DNA from: Rhizoctonia solani
Taxonomy: Eukaryota; Basidiomycota; Agaricomycetes; Cantharellales; Ceratobasidiaceae
Assembly: GCF_016906535.1 (NCBI RefSeq)
Contig: NC_057379.1
Location: 930,001-994,000, forward strand
DNA length: 64,000 nucleotides
Direction: 5' to 3'
Shown: positions 38,413-49,864 of the stretch, piece after piece
How the letters are laid out: every line of letters begins with the position of its first letter
How positions within the stretch are numbered: the stretch's first letter is position 1
Position numbers and translations under genes: made by a program
The notes under the pieces: generated by a model
Seen by the model: the letters and a program-made list of their open reading frames with translations, nothing else
Told to the model about the DNA's origin: nothing
The model's database searches: none

Positions 38413-39176
38413 CTAGTGACCGAGCGCTGTGAGCTTCTCGTAGGACGGAGCCTGATCCTGGACTGCCTTTTGGCGGAGCTTGAGGGCGGCAATCTACAAT
38501 ACTCTGTAAGTTGCGAGTGTCTGAAAAAATAGGGATACAAACGCACCTTGCGCTCGTGGAAAGCCTTTGCCTTGACCTTTCGCTTCTCCTCCAGACGATC
38601 GACAACATCCTTGTATCCCCAGCCGACCTCGTGCGACAAACGCTGGTCTCAAGTCAATAAATGCGTTTAATTAATAGTATTCTGACTCACCTTGACGGTG
38701 CAGTACTTGCGGCCCGGCTTGAGCCTCAAGACACGGAGGGCCTCGGGAACGACCATCTTCTTCTTGCGGTCGTAGGGGGGAGGAACACCCTCGAACATCT
38801 TCAGACGCTCGATGGCAGCAGCTCCACGCGCAGTCTTGTGGGGGAGCATGCCGCGGATCGCCTTGAAGAGCACGCGCGAGGGAGCACGGTGGTGGAACGG
38901 TCCCGACTTTTTCGGGTTCACAATGTGGCGCTTGTGCAGGAAGTTGTGGTACCGGAGCTGTCCGAGAATGGAGGGGATGAATATCATTCCGATTAAATCG
39001 ATTTTTTAAAAACGCACCTTGTTGCGGAAGAAGCTGCCGCTGATGTTGACCTCTTCGCATCGGACGACAACAATCTTTTGTCCGTTGAGGATCTGCTTTG
39101 CGATGATCGACGCCAGGCGACCCAGCAGGTGGCCCTTGCCGTCAATCACGATCGGCTGAGAGGAAAAGGTCGACAT
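38413..39176 (-). CDS. 60S ribosomal protein uL13 (L16/L13a)
   Basis: This is a cytosolic large-subunit protein. From the ATG at 39176 ([20 protein letters not shown]) the N-terminus [20 protein letters not shown] is followed after an intron by [20 protein letters not shown] and the signature [15 protein letters not shown]. Next is [20 protein letters not shown], then [20 protein letters not shown] and a tail ending [10 protein letters not shown] at the TAG on 38413-38415. An upstream in-frame ATG near 39197 exists, but the MSTF start fits the family. The gene is convergent with eIF4E (about 300 bp) and has three introns; I looked for but did not see a snoRNA in them. Confidence 0.93.
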
Positions 39177-39484
39177 GGCGGTTGGTCTGCATTTCAATTA
39201 GCTTTGCTTTCATCTACAACTCGTTCACTCACGTCTAGACGAGAATAAAAGGCAACAACAGTCAGCGTCGTCTATATTGTACAGCGTATCTCTGCCGGCT
39301 CACCTTGAAGTTGGCGTTTGTCGAAAGCCGGGCCGGATGTATAATCAAACCGCATCATTCCGAGGATGCGTCAACAGAATCGAGTGGCTGCGTTTGGTCC
39401 TACCTAGTTCCACGCGAGTGGCTATTTTCAACTTGCAGTCCCCCAGGTGGTTAAATAAATGCGAATGCGATAGCGACATTATAA

Positions 39485-42400
39485 CTATGTACAATAGGGA
39501 TTAACACTACATGTGGAATATATGAGAGTAACAATATTAGAGCGACCCCAGACAGATTGGCACCAAGCATTCCCCTCGATCTGTGCCCGATGCTTTTCAA
39601 ACACCTCCCTGAGTATACGGACTTGTTCTTCTGAGCTGCCTTCACTCATGGTGACATCATCACCATCCTTTCCAGCTTCGAGTCCAGCCATGGCGGCCCA
39701 TTCACCCAACACCTGCTCTAGAATCTTGGCCCCTTCTTCCGTGACCTCCTTTGACAAGTCCGGTTCGGTCGACTCTGCCCAAACCGCACTCTCATAAGTA
39801 TCCATGCGCATATATTGCGAGAAACTCGAAGACTTACTCCCCCAAAGTCTTCCAGTTCTTCCGCTTTGCGCTTCGCGAGCTGTAAACAACCGGGGCAAAC
39901 ATCAGCGTACGCCCTTGTTCCCCCAAAACCGATTTTTGGCGCCCGAACTCGGACTGGCTTGAAACATACCTTTACGACGTTTTCAGGGAAATTGGCCAAC
40001 TCCGCGACGTGTATTCCGAAACTCTGATCGCATACACCTAAAAACGTCTCGCCCTTTAGCTAACAAAAACTGGGGGCTCGAAAACGAGGGGGGGAGGGGA
40101 CTTGCCAGGCTCGACCTTGTACAACAAGGTAATGTCACGCTCTTGCGTCGTTTGTCCCGTCTGGTTGACGTGGGCCACCACGTGCAAGTTTTGGACGTGC
40201 GAGAGCTCCTCGGACAGGTAGTGAGCTCGTGAAAGTGCGTAGCGAACAAACAAAAGGCGCGGATTTTAGTTGCAATGTGTCTAGAGTGAGCCGGCGGCAA
40301 CAGCGGCAACGTCAATGTCAACATTCCGATCCAACCCGCAAGGGAGGGAGGGTCAAAGAACAAAAAAAACATACTCTGAGATTGCCCAGGCGAGACCGAA
40401 CCCATCGTATGTCGAAGTACCACGCCGAGTTCGTCGATGATAATCAGGGAATCCTTTGTTGCCGACTAATACAAACATCCGGTCGATCGGCATTAAGGTT
40501 CGGCCATTGGCCAGAGAAACACTCACCCTCAGAATCGTCGCCGTTTCGAGCATCTCGCCATGAACGTCGACACACCCTTGAGTTGGCTGTCCCCGGCGCC
40601 AACGCGCGCTAGAATCGAGTCGAAGATCGGGAGCTGGGCTTCGGTCGCTGGGACAAAGCAACCGCACTGGCCCATCAGCGCGATCACACCGACCTGAATA
40701 TTAAAATACGTAAAATAGTAAATTATATTTCAGTTGAAGGAATGCCAGGGAGCAACGGACCTGACGAATATAGGTAGACTTGCCACCCATGTTTGGTCCG
40801 GAGATGATCAAGAATTCGCTTTTTTCTAGCAGGACAAAGTAAGCTCGGTCCAAGGTCACGCAAAAGCGTGTCACACACCTCGGTGGAGTTCGGTGTCGTT
40901 TGGTATGAACATGATCTCCTCTTGAACTTCGAGGCATGGGTGTCGGCCTTCCTTGATGACTAGATCACCAGTTCCTGGATACAGAGTTCAGCGACTGAAA
41001 TGAATCACCCGACTGATATGCTTGCCTTTCTCGAGCATTTTTGGTTTAACATATGGCGTAGTAGCGTTTACGGATACGTGCGCAAAACTGAACAAAGGCA
41101 ATAAATTAAATCGTGGCAATGGTATCACAGTATTTGGATGACTTGCCTGATAATCACGTCTAGATGCGCGATGATTACATCCAAGTTCTCTAACACCGAG
41201 ATGTACGTAGCTGAAACAGCAACTAAGCCGATGCACTTCAACTATCTGTATATTATGTCACTTACCGGCGATACCAACCACCTCCTTTACTAGACCGCTT
41301 TGGGCGCGATTATATTGGTCTGAGAGTGATCCATACTCGTTGGCTAGTTCCCTCAACGTAGAAGTCGTAAACAACGTTCCAGCTTTCTGAGTGGAGATCT
41401 CGTTGTATTGACGTTTGTTGTGAATAGCTTTAGCGTCCTGTGCTTCCAGATCTCAGCGATCATGTTCAGTGTTATCAAGTGGCTACGAACCGTCTTGCTC
41501 AACCGGAAACAGTAGCCGTGTGAAGGATTGTTCTCCAAATGGAGCTTCTTGTCCAACTCCAAGCCGAGATCTTGCCCTACGTCTTGGTGTTCTTCATCCA
41601 GTCCATCTCGGACTTCTGAGAGTTTGAGCGCCAATCGTTTGAGATTTTGGTCGTAGTCGGGTTTGATGACGTAATTGTGGCGGTCGAGCTCCTTGAGATC
41701 TATCGTCTGCTCAACCATCTCGGTGTACTTGGAGAGGCTCGAAGAGTATTCCTATATGTATTGGAGTTAGTGCGGACCAACCGAAGCGTACTCGGGAAAA
41801 GCACCTCTAGCTCATCCAAGTATTGAGACTTGATCAAGGCCTTGGCCGGATCACTCTCCTCTCCGACAGCTTGAAGAGTCATAATAAGGCCAGGAATCTA
41901 ATCGAAGATTAGCGACTTGGCCTTCATCCGTGGGGGTCACGTACCTTTAGGGCAGCCTGGTAAACACGTACGACGTCTTCTAGTGAAGCACCACCTTTCT
42001 GGAACCGCTTGCCAATCCTATGAAAGTCTGGCATGGCACGCAAGTAGTCATCCCGGAGTGTATCGCGCGCTTCACCATCGTTTACAAAAGCCTCAACCAA
42101 GGTTTGTCTCGTTTCTGTATGTCAACCGATAAGTGACTGGCCCCGCGACGATACTCATATACTTACCGATGGCGTGTAGATTGACTAGTGGTGCTTGAGC
42201 CATTGAGCAAGCATCCGAGCACCTTGACCGGTCTTGCACCGATTCAATAGACCGAGTAGATGGTGTTTGTAGGTTGGCGACCCCCCGTCATCGGACCTGA
42301 TCCTCCGAGACCAGGCGCTGGCATGAGGTTCAACGCCCGAACGGCGCTGGCGTCCAGGCGCATGAAACTGGGCAAGATCGTGTGTGCGCAAGTGTATTGA

Positions 42401-43699
42401 TGCGAGTTGCCCGAGTCGGATGTCAAGGAGAGATAGGAAATCAACGCAGCAGCAGCCGACATGGCTGTCTTGAGGTCATATTCGGCTACAGAAACGACAA
42501 CAGGTCAGCCCTATCCCTGACTAAATGTTCTGTACACTCACGCAGTGCTGTGGTAGCCAAATCTCCCTTGAGCAGTCGACCGAGATCTTGTTCAAATTCT
42601 TGCATTGAACTCGCCTGGATGTATTAGTGGCGCGTACGTAGATGTGGCGGACCAGAAACTCACCCGACTTTCGCTCAGTAAGCACGACATACACCGCTAT
42701 TACTTCCCGAAGTTTGTTCAAGTCTATGTCGGTTCGCTTGTCGTCGGCTTGCATGACACATTCTTTAACGTCCAATTGAATGAGCAAGGCCTATTCAATA
42801 CTGAGAACTCAAACTCGACTTGATAGCGAGAATAGACGTACCTCAAAATTGGACAATAGGTCATTATCAGGAAACTCGGAGACTCCGATTTCCCGCGCCG
42901 AGGCATCCGCAAACACGCTACTCCAACCATTTTTGTTCCGGCGTCCTTTTTGCCAAGACGAACAGCCATCACAATCGGGGCACTCTCCAAGTCGGTGTTT
43001 GAAAAAAAAGTCTTCAAACATGTAGATTCCTGGAGATTTCCTGGAGAGGCCTCCAACCATTTTTGTTCCGGCGTCCTTTTTGCCAAGACGAACAGCCATC
43101 ACAATCGGGGCACTCTCCAAGTCGGTTGTTTGAAAACAACAAGTCTTCAACATCTTGTAGATTTCCTGGAGAGGCCCTGCGAGAGAGTTCCCAGCGGGTT
43201 CCGGACGCGTTCTTGCCTTTGCCTCCTTCGGGGGTCCATATCTCGATACGGAGTTGACGAGTTGTGAGTGCCTCGCGGAGGAAGATTTTGGCCACAGTTG
43301 AAGAGAGTGTCACGGATGGCAAAGAATCCTTCCCTTTGCCAAGTTGCTTGATAACTGAGAGAGTATGGTATACATGTGTGGCGACAAATGTCGCGTCAGA
43401 TCCGTGTGCGCTATAATAGTCCTTTATGATATTGTGAGCTCACACTGCCAACAACGTCAATCAGAGCATACCTGTCGTTCAAACAGCCGAATAGTATCGT
43501 CTGATTTCTTCAAACAACTACAATCAGAACTATGCAGAGATTGGCAAATACACACTTACTGGCGGCAAACTGGCAATAAAGGAACAAAAGCCCGACGTAA
43601 CAGCACTGTCTATATCTGTATTCAGCAAACATTTCAGACGCGCGTACGATGCTGCTTACCAAGGTCAGTTGCCTCTGGTTTTTCCTTTGCGTACATCAT
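39485..43699 (-). CDS. MSH2: DNA mismatch repair protein MSH2, disrupted by a tandem duplication
   Basis: MutS homolog that recognises mismatches as part of MutSalpha/beta. The start is [13 protein letters not shown] at 43699, leading to [19 protein letters not shown]. The mismatch-binding domain contains VKQLGK... and [16 protein letters not shown] (about 43160). Connector, lever and clamp segments follow ([40 protein letters not shown]). The ATPase has Walker [46 protein letters not shown] and FATHFHELT, then [17 protein letters not shown]. The C-terminus has [20 protein letters not shown] and ends at 39485. Between about 42911 and 43180 an imperfect 130-bp duplication and extra indels break the frame. 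As given the gene cannot encode a normal protein; either mis-assembly or a real mutation. Confidence 0.88.
42921..43180. repeat. Imperfect 130-bp tandem duplication within MSH2
   Basis: The 85 bp at 42921-43005 recur exactly at 43051-43135. The 45 bp that follow each copy are alike but differ by several indels (for example an eight-A run in the first versus AAAACAACAAG in the second). The period is 130 bp. The repeated DNA encodes the mismatch-binding domain segment [20 protein letters not shown] once in normal MSH2. Confidence 0.95.
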
Positions 43700-43993
43700 G
43701 ATGAATTCGAAACTTAAGGTTTGTTATAAGAGACGCGTCTCGAATAACGCGCAGTGAAGAAGTGGAGGTGGCCAAGTCACGTGTCAGCGATCGTTGCCGA
43801 ACAAACGCAGTTTTTTCGGTTACATCGCAGTTTACGTGAGCATTTTGTTATGTCATCGTGGCTGACGACAGGGATCTCTGCTTGTTCTTGAACTTCACTC
43901 TCCTCCACTCGCTGCCACGGGGGTCCCGCACCTGTATGCACTCTATACTCACTAAAACTCCTATCAGCATCTTATCAGACTTCGGTAGCCTAA
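43700..43993. promoter_or_regulatory. Divergent promoter region, MSH2 / MATE, with one CACGTG
   Basis: This 294-bp spacer lies between divergent starts. One E-box CACGTG is at 43778-43783 (AAGTCACGTGTCAG). No TATA box is obvious. Function inferred from position. Confidence 0.4.
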
Positions 43994-45960
43994 ATGCCTA
44001 GATCACGATGTTCCAGTACTTCGGGATTATCGTCCCGGAGTTCTCGCGAGGACATGGGCAGTACCACCCCCAGTACCATCTCCAGAACTCTTGTTTCCGA
44101 ATCGACCCCCTTGCTTCCTCTAAAGGAGCCCATTTATCAAGGATACACTTTTTCTGACGTGAAAGAAGAAATATGGGCAAGTCCTTCGCATGTGGTGCGC
44201 TGTGTTATACTCATGTCCATATTAGGAGACACTCCACCATGCGGCACCTATATTTGGGTAGGCATATATCTGTGCTTCGTTCGAGTAATAGCTGAATGCC
44301 TTTTTTTTTCAGCACTCAAATTTTGGAATACTCTCTCATGCTCACGTCAGTCATCTCTCTCGGCCACATATCTACCGAGGCGCTAGCAGCTTCGGCCTTG
44401 GGTACAATGACGGCTGGGGTCACTGGGTTGAGCATCATCACTGGATTTGCGTGTGCCCTCGACTCTTTACTGCCTCATGCATGGACCAGTGGAAATTCCC
44501 AACACGTGGGACTTTGGACACAGCGCATGATAGTTTTGCTATCTATGATATCTGTGGTAAGTATTCACGCACGTGTAGCGTTAATTGAATAAAAGCCATA
44601 ACCTAGTTTGTACAGCCCATCGTCTTGCTATGGTTGAATGCCGAGTCGATCCTGCTTAAACTGAGACAAGAACCAAAGGTCGCACATATGGCTGGAATGT
44701 ACCTAAAATGGTTCGTCCTGAGCCTACCAGGTCAAACGGTTACGGTCGTGGCACGACGATTTTATCAAGCGCAAGGACGATCCCATATCCCCACGATTAT
44801 CATGATTTTTATTGCGGCTCTCAACGCCTTTCTTAGCTGGCTTCTTGTGTGGGGGCCGGAGCCTTTTAGACTTGGGTAAGCATAACACCTCCATACCGTT
44901 CTTCCACTCGAACTAAGCACTCTCTGTTAGATTTATTGGCGCACCCATTGCGAGCAGCATTTCGTTTGACCTAATGGCAATCATCTACATCATTCATGCT
45001 TATTGGATCAACTCTTCCGAGGCATGGCATCCCATCAACCACCTCTGTTTTCAAGAGCTTGGCAAACTATTCAGACTTGGGCTATCCAGCACTGGCCAGA
45101 TTGCAAGCGAATGGTGGTGCTGGGAAATTGTAGCTCTGGCAGCTTCTCAGTACGTACCTTATACCATGTGCCATAGCATACCTTGGCTGACCAAAGGCGA
45201 TACTCGCAGGCTGGGCCCCATCCCACTAGCCGCGCAGAGTGTGCTTCTTACATCAGCCAATGTCGTGTTCATGGCTCCCTTCTCAGTTTCCCTTGCAACG
45301 AGTATACGAGTTGGAAATGCTCTTGGCTCTGGTCAGGCTCGGAAAGCTAAACTAGCAGCTGAAACAGCGATTGGAATGTCTGTTTTCATTGCGATGCTTA
45401 TAAGGTTCGCCTTTTATTTTTATTTTATTCTTAAATATAGGGGTTTACAAGACTAACTCTGTTACTAGTGCGACGTACATGGCATTTCGCAAAAAGTGGG
45501 GTTACATGTTCAATGACGACCAAGAAGTAGTCAACCTAGTTGCACATGTCTTACCCTTCCTTGCACTTTCTCAACTATTTGATTGCGGAACAACTATCAT
45601 GGATGGTGTTCTTCGTGCTCGAGGAAACTCGCGTTCGGGGCCATCGTGAACATGCTCTCCTACTACGTTTTTGGTAAGTTTCTCTATCCTCGTATCCGTG
45701 AATAACTAGTCTAAATTGAATTAGGCATTCCGGTGGGAATAAGCCTGGCCTTCTGGGCGAATTTTGGGCTCGCTGGACTTTGGATGGGACTTTCAGCCGC
45801 CATGTTTTGTTCGGCAATCGTGTCTATCGCTGCTGTTTGTGTGACCGACTGGGATAGGAGGTCGCCAAAACCCGCGCCAGGCTGGGGCAGAGCGACGATG
45901 ATACAGGCATCACTGTCTAGATATAATCCATTGCTATGGACGCTGCTTTTATGCACTTAA
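43994..45960 (+). CDS. MATE-family efflux transporter, full length with one apparent frameshift
   Basis: This is an integral membrane antiporter for organic cations or drugs. The soluble N-terminus (MPRSRCSSTSGLSSRSSRED...SESTPLLPLKEP) is followed by SDVKEEIW, joined across a GC-AG intron (GCAAGT...ATTAG) to ETLHHAAPIFG. Then come ILEYSLMLTSVISLGHISTE, LDSLLPHAWTSGNSQHVGLW, LKWFVLSLPGQTVTVVARRF, GAPIASSISFDLMAIIYI, QIASEWWCWEIVALAA, LATSIRVGNALGSGQARKAK and GIPVGISLAFWANFGLAGLW. The stop is at 45958-45960. At 45625-45627 an A appears to be missing: GVLRARG should continue as KLAFGAIVNMLSYYVFG, but the frame as given runs into TGA. The gene is a paralog of the one at 1-629. Confidence 0.85.
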
Positions 45961-46529
45961 TTAGATCTGACCATTGTATCTCTTGAGTTAACGTCATGCA
46001 TCTATATCCACATAATGTATCATATACGTTCATGCATATAATCAGTATTCTGACCAATTTCTTGATTCTTGTGTGGAGGACGTTGGGGAAGATTGGTTAC
46101 CAATGTTATTTGGGGGCTGGGTCGATATCTATGGATTACTTGGCCTCGGATTTTGACTATCGAGTACTTTCTACATTATCTGTCAGCAAACATTGCCCAA
46201 GAATTTATTGCAAGTTCCCTCAATCAGGAAAACCACACCCTCCCATTGTACCTTTCTATTTATTATGAAGAGATATTTTCACACAAGTACACGCGATCCG
46301 AAACGACGTCTGCTTCGCGCTAGAAGTGCATATGTAGCCGTGTGGCAGTAGTAAATGAGTCCTCTTGCCGAGTATAACATTGAGGTTCTGTGTATCCGGC
46401 CACACCCCGTCATAGTTGAAGTTCTACCAGGCTTAGGCTTACAAACCAAGAACAGGAACTATTAAGCTCCATCGGATTACATCATGCATTCGCCGCCTTT
46501 CCGATTTAGTGCACACACAAATACTAACC
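45961..46529. other. Intergenic region, no gene seen
   Basis: This is the 3' flank of the transporter and 5' flank of the F-box gene. Short frames have no motif. Confidence 0.55.
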
Positions 46530-48162
46530 ATGACGTTTATGCTCGAGGATGTCAGAACCGCTAGCTCTACGCTCTGTAAGGCGTTGGACCACTACGTCAG
46601 CACCTGTTCCAAGCTATGCGATTACCATCTCCAGGAATGTGCTGCCGATAAGACCGATGAGCTCTTAAACACTGTGGCTAACGAGATCCGGCTTGTCATC
46701 TCGTATGAAGAAAAGCTCAAGAAGTCCAAGTCTTCTATCAACGTAATAAGAAATAGCTCTCCTAGCGCTGTGCCTATCAGTACACTTCCTCCAGAAGTGT
46801 TAATGCGGATATTCCAGATCGTTGCCGATGACCAGCCCGAGATACTCGATACGACAAATACCCCATTCAAGCTCTCGCTAACATTTCCAAAGTATCCTGA
46901 AACGTTGTCGCACGTATGCAAAAGATGGCGCCAGACTGCACTTGCTTCCCACTCTCTTTGGACCCAAATTGATCTGGTCCTGCATCATCCACTTGGCCCA
47001 GGGTTTCTTTCGCGCGCAAAGGCCCATCTCAAGCGGGCAGGACAACTACCATTAGATATTTGCATGATCGACCCAACTTTGGGAAAAGATTATCTTCCAT
47101 ATGGCAAACCGTACGACTTTGATGACTATGATTTCCTCATCTTTACCGAGACACCAATGCGTAGTTTGGGTTTAATTTCCTACCATGGGCTACATTCCGA
47201 ACATTGTGGATTTATTGAATACTGCATCACAAACTGTGCGCGGAGAACTCTAGAGAAACTTATTATAAATGATGCAACCGGACGTGGTGGCCCATATCGT
47301 TTTATTGAATCAGCGGACAGGTTTCATGACCCTAAAACGCTGCAGATCGAATTATCTGAACAAATGCTTGAATGTTTCTGGAATTCGGCCTCTATTCTAC
47401 GCTTATCTACACTATATCCTTATTGGACAAGCCAAGCATACCATCGCTTGACGGACCTCCGCCTTGGTTCCGATAAAACTCAATCAGTACCTATCTCTGA
47501 GGCGCATTTTCGGTATTTTGAAGGCCAGTCCAGACTTGCGCGCTTTGCACCTTCACCTGGACCTCACAGAATCGTTCCCCGAGAATGTCCCGATTGAAAC
47601 AATCCAACTTGAGGAACTCGAGTCATTGAATCTGAGTGCCATCGTAGTAGATATCAATCCTTCCCAGATCCTCAGGTTCATTGCCCCCGGCCGGAAGCCA
47701 CTGCAACTTTCAATCTCCGAAGAACCTACAGATGTGGTCGAACAATTCCTGAAGCGCGCTAATGTCACTCAACTTCGTATGATAACTTGGGGAAATTACC
47801 CACCTTTCAAGCTACTAAACCTCTGCCCTAACATTCAGATTCTGGTTTTGGACGTGTGGGGAAATATGAATAGTGTAAACTTCCAAACCGTTCCGGAGCG
47901 AGGAGGCGAGCGTGACTCGGATACACCTGTAAACGTCCGTTCGTTATACATCTTACGTTGCGAAGGCATAGGGATGATCGATCTTCAAAATTTGGTCCAA
48001 AACCACTCGGTGCAGGAGCTCACGCTCTGGGAGACGTATCCAAAAGTTGGTGCAGATTCCAAAAGGAATGCATACAAACCTGAGGTTTGCGCGCTTTGTC
48101 CCGTTGTGAATTACCTGACAAGAAAAGAAAAGAGTCCGGTAGATAATTGGGACCGTTTTTAA
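46530..48162 (+). CDS. F-box protein with leucine-rich tail, one apparent frameshift
   Basis: This is a probable substrate adaptor of an SCF ubiquitin ligase. The first ATG in good context is at 46530 (MTFMLEDVRTASSTLCKALD). A short coiled coil (DELLNTVANEIRLVISYEEK) precedes the F-box: PISTLPPEVLMRIFQIV, then PETLSHVCKRWRQTALASHS and LWTQIDLVL. Leu-rich, LRR-like sequence follows. At 47507-47510 one T of TTTT seems to be extra. The upstream frame (SVPISEAHF) should continue as GILKASPDLRALHLHLDL, and then runs open to VDNWDRF and the stop at 48160-48162. A 16-bp intron would be needed otherwise, which is too short. The layout is typical of the large expanded F-box families of Agaricomycetes. 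Essentially intron-free. Confidence 0.75.
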
Positions 48163-48463
48163 ATGTGGCCTGTTTTATCGATATATCAGCATTAAACAAA
48201 AATAAATCAATCATACTCTTGCTTGAGGTGCGCGATCGATTTTGTTAGTACTCCGAGTTCGGGAACTCGATGGGATAAATTCAAGCATTCTGTGGCACAC
48301 TAATCTTGTGTTTCCAAAGAGACGGAGAAAATAAGGCAGCGGCTTATATGTATAGAACTTGGTTTCGGAGCCTTCTACGGGAGTGAGAAAATCATATCGG
48401 AGACCCAAGTGCTATATACCCAACACCGCAACTCTGAGACTTAGTCGTGACCTCAGTGCTCGA
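48163..48463. other. Short intergenic region, no gene seen
   Basis: This is the 3' flank of the F-box gene and of the convergent small secreted peptide gene. Nothing recognised. Confidence 0.5.
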
Positions 48464-48625
48464 TTAGATGCAATCAATCACAACGCCTTCCACAGCACGA
48501 CGTTGGCCGCAGGACGGGTTGGTTCCTCCTCTAGCATCCAGACTAACGATCCTAATGGGAGCAGCTGCGATGACACCAAAGGCGATGGCGCAAGCCAAGG
48601 CAATTTGAGCAATTTGGAACTGCAT
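48464..48625 (-). CDS. Small secreted cysteine peptide, 53 aa
   Basis: A single-exon frame runs from the ATG at 48625 to the TAA at 48464-48466. The first 23 residues (MQFQIAQIALACAIAFGVIA, then AAP) form a clear signal peptide with an A-A-A-P cleavage zone. The mature part is about 30 residues, with only two cysteines outside the signal, in the pattern GG-x4-C-x2-RRA-x6-DC followed by one Ile. An ATATATACC sequence lies directly before the ATG and TTATATAG about 70 bp upstream. The gene at 52402-52560 encodes a peptide with the same end pattern, which supports both. The C-terminal Cys is second to last, so it is not a CaaX pheromone. Function unknown: effector, signalling or antimicrobial peptide are all possible. 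Confidence 0.6.
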   Translation of the reverse strand: MQFQIAQIALACAIAFGVIAAAPIRIVSLDARGGTNPSCGQRRAVEGVVIDCI

Positions 48626-49864
48626 GGTATATATTGGCTATTTGATTTCGCTAAGCTGGAGTTAGCCATTAGCCAAAACAGCTATATAAGAAGCTTACTG
48701 TGATCGGTCGACACTTGAGCCTATGACCTAATGGATACAACACGTATAAGATATCGAAAGAGTTCTGCTAAGATAAATCATGTCAGTTGCAGCACTCATT
48801 AGTCGCTTTAAAAGACCTACACCAGTACAGCTTAGATCTTCGGGTGCTGAAATTCTAGGTATCGGTATCATACCCTTTTTATCCCTTTCACGAGTAGTGG
48901 GGCCTTCCGAGAGAGCCGGTGTTCCGCCCTGCAACTTTGCACATCTAAGTGATAGAAAGGTGAACATGGATCGTGATTGAACGGAACAGCTCATTTCTTC
49001 TTTTCGAAAACCGGTGAGGCATGACCTTTGTTATCGTGTCTAAGTGTCCCAGAATCGACCAAAATAGCACATCTTCTACGCAATCTTAATTCAAGTCAGG
49101 CCTTCTCGTATGGGCTGGCATAATTTGGTTCCAAATGGGTATCTAAGTAATGATTCATATACTCCAAAAGTCTGCCCAAGCGCGAGACTTATCGCATTGG
49201 GACCCGAGGAGGCCGGTACCAGTGTGCAACGGTGGGCACCAATCTTGAACCACATGGATCGCTGTAGGGATGCATGCGGTACATGATCGCAACGCGTCGA
49301 GACAAAGTATGGTGCAATAATAAGCAACACGGCCATATGCGACATATACAACGTTTCAGTCAACCTCTTGGTTCACCCGACCAATATAAAGCGCCATTAC
49401 GTCAGCCACGCCTAATGGCACTATCCTGTAGCCTCCCACCATCTGTTCACTCCTCTGACAGACAGCTTCGGGTTGTCCAGGTTCCGGCTCATTTTAACTT
49501 TCCGGTGGCTTATGACAATACAAGCATCATCTTGTTAGTTGTCCAAACTTCGATGGAGGCGGGCTCATAGATCGAGTCTCGGCTCGGCTCTAAGATACAC
49601 AGCATGGATGCTCTGAGATGCTCAGCTATCCTGATTTTGCCGATACATTTGGTTGAGCCGCGTAGTGATATTTAAATCCTAGCCTGCGATCCTCAGCTGT
49701 CAAAGTGCTGGAACTTAGAGTCGGAGCTTTCCAACGCCCTACTTCACACTTTTTGTTTCATAGCTGTGCCATGGTGGCCATTCAGCTATAACAACTCGGT
49801 TAAATACAAGCAAATGTTCACTCAAGGCTTTTACACCAGTCCATGGTACCTGTCTCAATCCAGA
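48626..49864. other. Intergenic region, mostly without recognisable genes
   Basis: The promoter of the secreted peptide lies at its left end. Frames at 48728-48994 lack motifs on either strand. One minus-strand frame (49091-49345) is listed separately. Confidence 0.45.
49091..49345 (-). CDS. Possible small secreted protein, weak support
   Basis: The minus-strand frame starts MSHMAVLLIIAPYFVSTRCD and ends PFGTKLCQPIREGLT (84 aa). The hydrophobic start could be a signal peptide, with few cysteines after it. A TTTATATTGG sequence lies about 45 bp upstream. It lacks the RRA...DC pattern of the other two peptides and may be chance. Confidence 0.25.
   Translation of the reverse strand: MSHMAVLLIIAPYFVSTRCDHVPHASLQRSMWFKIGAHRCTLVPASSGPNAISLALGQTFGVYESLLRYPFGTKLCQPIREGLT

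Noticed and set aside
38413..39176. snoRNA within introns of the uL13 gene
   Set aside because: The introns are short and no C/D or H/ACA box pair with a stem was seen.
47512..47530. GT...AG stretch that could be an intron fixing the F-box frame
   Set aside because: Only about 16 bp long, below any workable intron size.
48464..48625. Basidiomycete lipopeptide mating pheromone
   Set aside because: The last Cys is the second to last residue, so there is no CaaX box, and the precursor has a secretory signal, unlike pheromone precursors.
48359..48703. Plus-strand frame of 114 codons
   Set aside because: Antisense to the small secreted peptide; it has no motif and no splice context.
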